NCBI GenBank assembly: GCA_030705945.1
Contig: JAUZPS010000218.1
Location: 1-7,731 of the forward strand
Length of the DNA: 7,731 bases
Direction: 5' to 3'
Source of the DNA: Bacillota bacterium
Lineage (GTDB): Bacteria; Bacillota; Clostridia; Acetivibrionales; DSM-2933
In this document: positions 6,107 through 7,731 of the stretch, in pieces
Layout: each line of letters begins with the position of its first letter
Numbering within the stretch: position 1 is the first letter of the stretch
The notes under the pieces: generated by a model
Seen by the model: only the letters and a program-made list of their open reading frames with translations
Database searches by the model: none
What the model was told of the DNA's origin: nothing
Made by a program: the position numbers and the translations under genes

Positions 6107-7731
6107 ATGAAAAACATATTTTTAAAGGTTCTGGTGAGTTTATTAAGTTGTTTGACAATTATATTTGTATGTTCTGCTGTTTTAGCCGCGCGCCCAATGG
6201 ATGGAGATGAATTTAAATTCAGACAGCCAGATGGAACCAAGGTTTTAGTTAAGGTATACGGCGATGAATATTATCAGAGAGTTGAAAGCCTTGATGGTTA
6301 TACATTAATTAGAAATGCTAAAGGCCACATATGTTACGCAAAGCTAGACAGCAACGGAAATCTTGTTCCAACCTCGGAGATTTATACCGGAACATTACTG
6401 AATCAAGAAAAAGCAAAATCTCTCGGCATTCAAAAGAAATTGTTTGAAGATAAAAAAATAGTACTAAAACACGTCAAAGAAAAGCATCAGGAGCTTGATC
6501 TCAGCGCGCCCGTCGATCTTCTGGCGGCATCTCCGACTCCTATACCAACAACTACGCCACAGCCTTCCGGCGTTCCAATAATTTCCACAGCAACACCGTC
6601 AAAAGTTTATGGAATTGTCATTCTAATTGACTTTCCCGATGTTAAAAGCGCCGTAACTCAGGATCTCATTGATCAGGCAATCAATAAGCCTGGAATCGGT
6701 TCAGTATATGATCACTTTTACGATATTTCCGGTCAAAAGCTGGAGTTTACAAACAAGTTGATTGGATTTTATACCGCAAAATATAACAAGAATCATTATG
6801 ACAGTGGAACAGGATATGCAGGATCGACAGAACTTCTCAAGGAGACCTGCGACTGGCTTAACAGCACAAAGTTCGATACTACAGGGCTTTCACTCAATCC
6901 GGACAAGTCCATAATGGCAGTTACATTGCTGTATGCAGGAACAGCTGATGCTGGTTGGGCCAATGGACTCTGGCCTCATTCCGGTGGGTATAATTATACT
7001 CTTAGCAATGGCGTCAGGATCAATAGTCACCAGTTTTCTTCCATAGGTTCTAAACCTCAACCGAGCGCCATGACTCATGAATGTGAACACATGATCCTAA
7101 AATGGCCGGATTATTATGACTATGACGACGACTCTAAGGTAATAGGCAATTTTAATAACTTTGAAAACCCACACGCAAGGTGCGTGATAAGCAGGTTTTA
7201 TACAATAAAATGGTTAAATGGTCTTCCTGATGGGTCGGTAGTATCAGTTCCAGCAGGCTCAAGAGATGTATTTGGCTATATAAATACAAAAAATAATAAC
7301 GAGATGTTCATTGTTGAAAATATCCGAAAGACTGGTGATTGGAGTAAGTTCCCTGGAGAAGGTCTCGTAGTCTGGCATATTGACAAGAAAGGAAACAATA
7401 ACTACCAGGATATGACCGCCTCAAAACATTACATAACTTCAGTGGAACAAGCTGACGGCAAATTCGATATGGAGAAAAATGTTAACAGCGGTGATACCGG
7501 CGACTTTTTCCGCGCTGGCTATAAAGACAAATTCAACGACGTCACTCTTCCCAACTCAAAGTGGTGGGATGGAAGTTCCTCAGGATTTAATATATCAAAC
7601 ATAAGCGCAATTGGTAATAATATGACCTTTGTGTTCAGTAGTATTGTCGATGGAACTCCCCTGACTTCAGCTACCCCGACATTAACCCAGACACCTACAC
7701 CAACTCGCGCGCCAACATACACACCAACACC
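6107..7731 (+). CDS. Secreted M6-family (InhA-like) metalloprotease, 3' partial
   Basis: 541 residues are visible and the frame is still open at the right edge. GAGGGGGAG (6094-6102) precedes the ATG. Residues 1-27 form a signal peptide with cleavage likely after VLA. Residues 28-135 match the N-terminal region of M6-domain proteins (QPDGTKVLVKVYGDEYY, then DGYTL). A short Pro/Thr linker follows (about 142-166), then the catalytic part: HECEH (324-328) fits the HExxH zinc motif, and PDYYD (334-338) fits the usual PDLYD. VEN (403-405), GEGLVVWHID (417-426) and SVEQADG (445-451) are typical later M6 segments. The family cleaves extracellular proteins. Oddities: the Gly normally three after the second His is Leu331, an extra residue precedes PDYYD, and no clear Met-turn follows, so activity is uncertain. 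A TPT-rich linker (about 523-541) runs off the edge and probably leads to another module. Confidence 0.82.
   Translation, partial: MKNIFLKVLVSLLSCLTIIFVCSAVLAARPMDGDEFKFRQPDGTKVLVKVYGDEYYQRVESLDGYTLIRNAKGHICYAKLDSNGNLVPTSEIYTGTLLNQEKAKSLGIQKKLFEDKKIVLKHVKEKHQELDLSAPVDLLAASPTPIPTTTPQPSGVPIISTATPSKVYGIVILIDFPDVKSAVTQDLIDQAINKPGIGSVYDHFYDISGQKLEFTNKLIGFYTAKYNKNHYDSGTGYAGSTELLKETCDWLNSTKFDTTGLSLNPDKSIMAVTLLYAGTADAGWANGLWPHSGGYNYTLSNGVRINSHQFSSIGSKPQPSAMTHECEHMILKWPDYYDYDDDSKVIGNFNNFENPHARCVISRFYTIKWLNGLPDGSVVSVPAGSRDVFGYINTKNNNEMFIVENIRKTGDWSKFPGEGLVVWHIDKKGNNNYQDMTASKHYITSVEQADGKFDMEKNVNSGDTGDFFRAGYKDKFNDVTLPNSKWWDGSSSGFNISNISAIGNNMTFVFSSIVDGTPLTSATPTLTQTPTPTRAPTYTPT

Noticed and set aside
6890..7722. 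Minus-strand frames at 6890-7090 and 7519-7722
   Set aside because: Both are antisense to the well-supported M6 protease frame.

Overview
The window looks like part of a chromosome from a low-GC, cellulose-degrading anaerobic Clostridia species. One gene encodes a secreted protein ending in an X-module plus type II dockerin. A second, cut by the right edge, encodes a secreted M6-type metalloprotease with similar Thr/Pro-rich linkers. A type II dockerin on an effector protein, rather than only on a scaffoldin, would suit a Pseudobacteroides/Acetivibrio-like cellulosome producer. That placement is inferred from architecture, not from a search.

Layout, left to right. Bases 1-122 hold the tail of an OmpR-family response regulator (+). 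Bases 179-337 are a 159-bp segment bounded by perfect 18-bp inverted repeats, which looks like a small non-autonomous element or IS remnant. Then come three minus-strand genes: the dockerin protein (360-2495), a PRMT-like SAM methyltransferase (2847-3758) and a membrane GGDEF/HD-GYP cyclic-di-GMP enzyme (4029-5618, using an ATG start rather than the longer TTG start). A 488-bp divergent intergenic region separates these from the plus-strand M6 protease, which starts at 6107 and runs off the end at 7731.

The most unusual signal is a 76/77-bp direct repeat at 2780-2855 and 3961-4037. Each copy begins, in gene sense, inside the last two codons of the gene before it (both end ATT GCA TAA) and continues into the 3' UTR as a three-part foldback that both copies share. 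The methyltransferase gene lies exactly between the copies. Collapsing the repeats would remove the gene and leave the GGDEF/HD-GYP gene with an intact end in front of a strong terminator at 2693-2741. The methyltransferase therefore looks like a cassette gained at a 3'-end repeat.

Functionally, two secreted proteins (one cellulosome-docked, one a likely protease) flank a c-di-GMP signalling enzyme. Nothing in the sequence shows that they share a pathway, and each gene seems to have its own signals.
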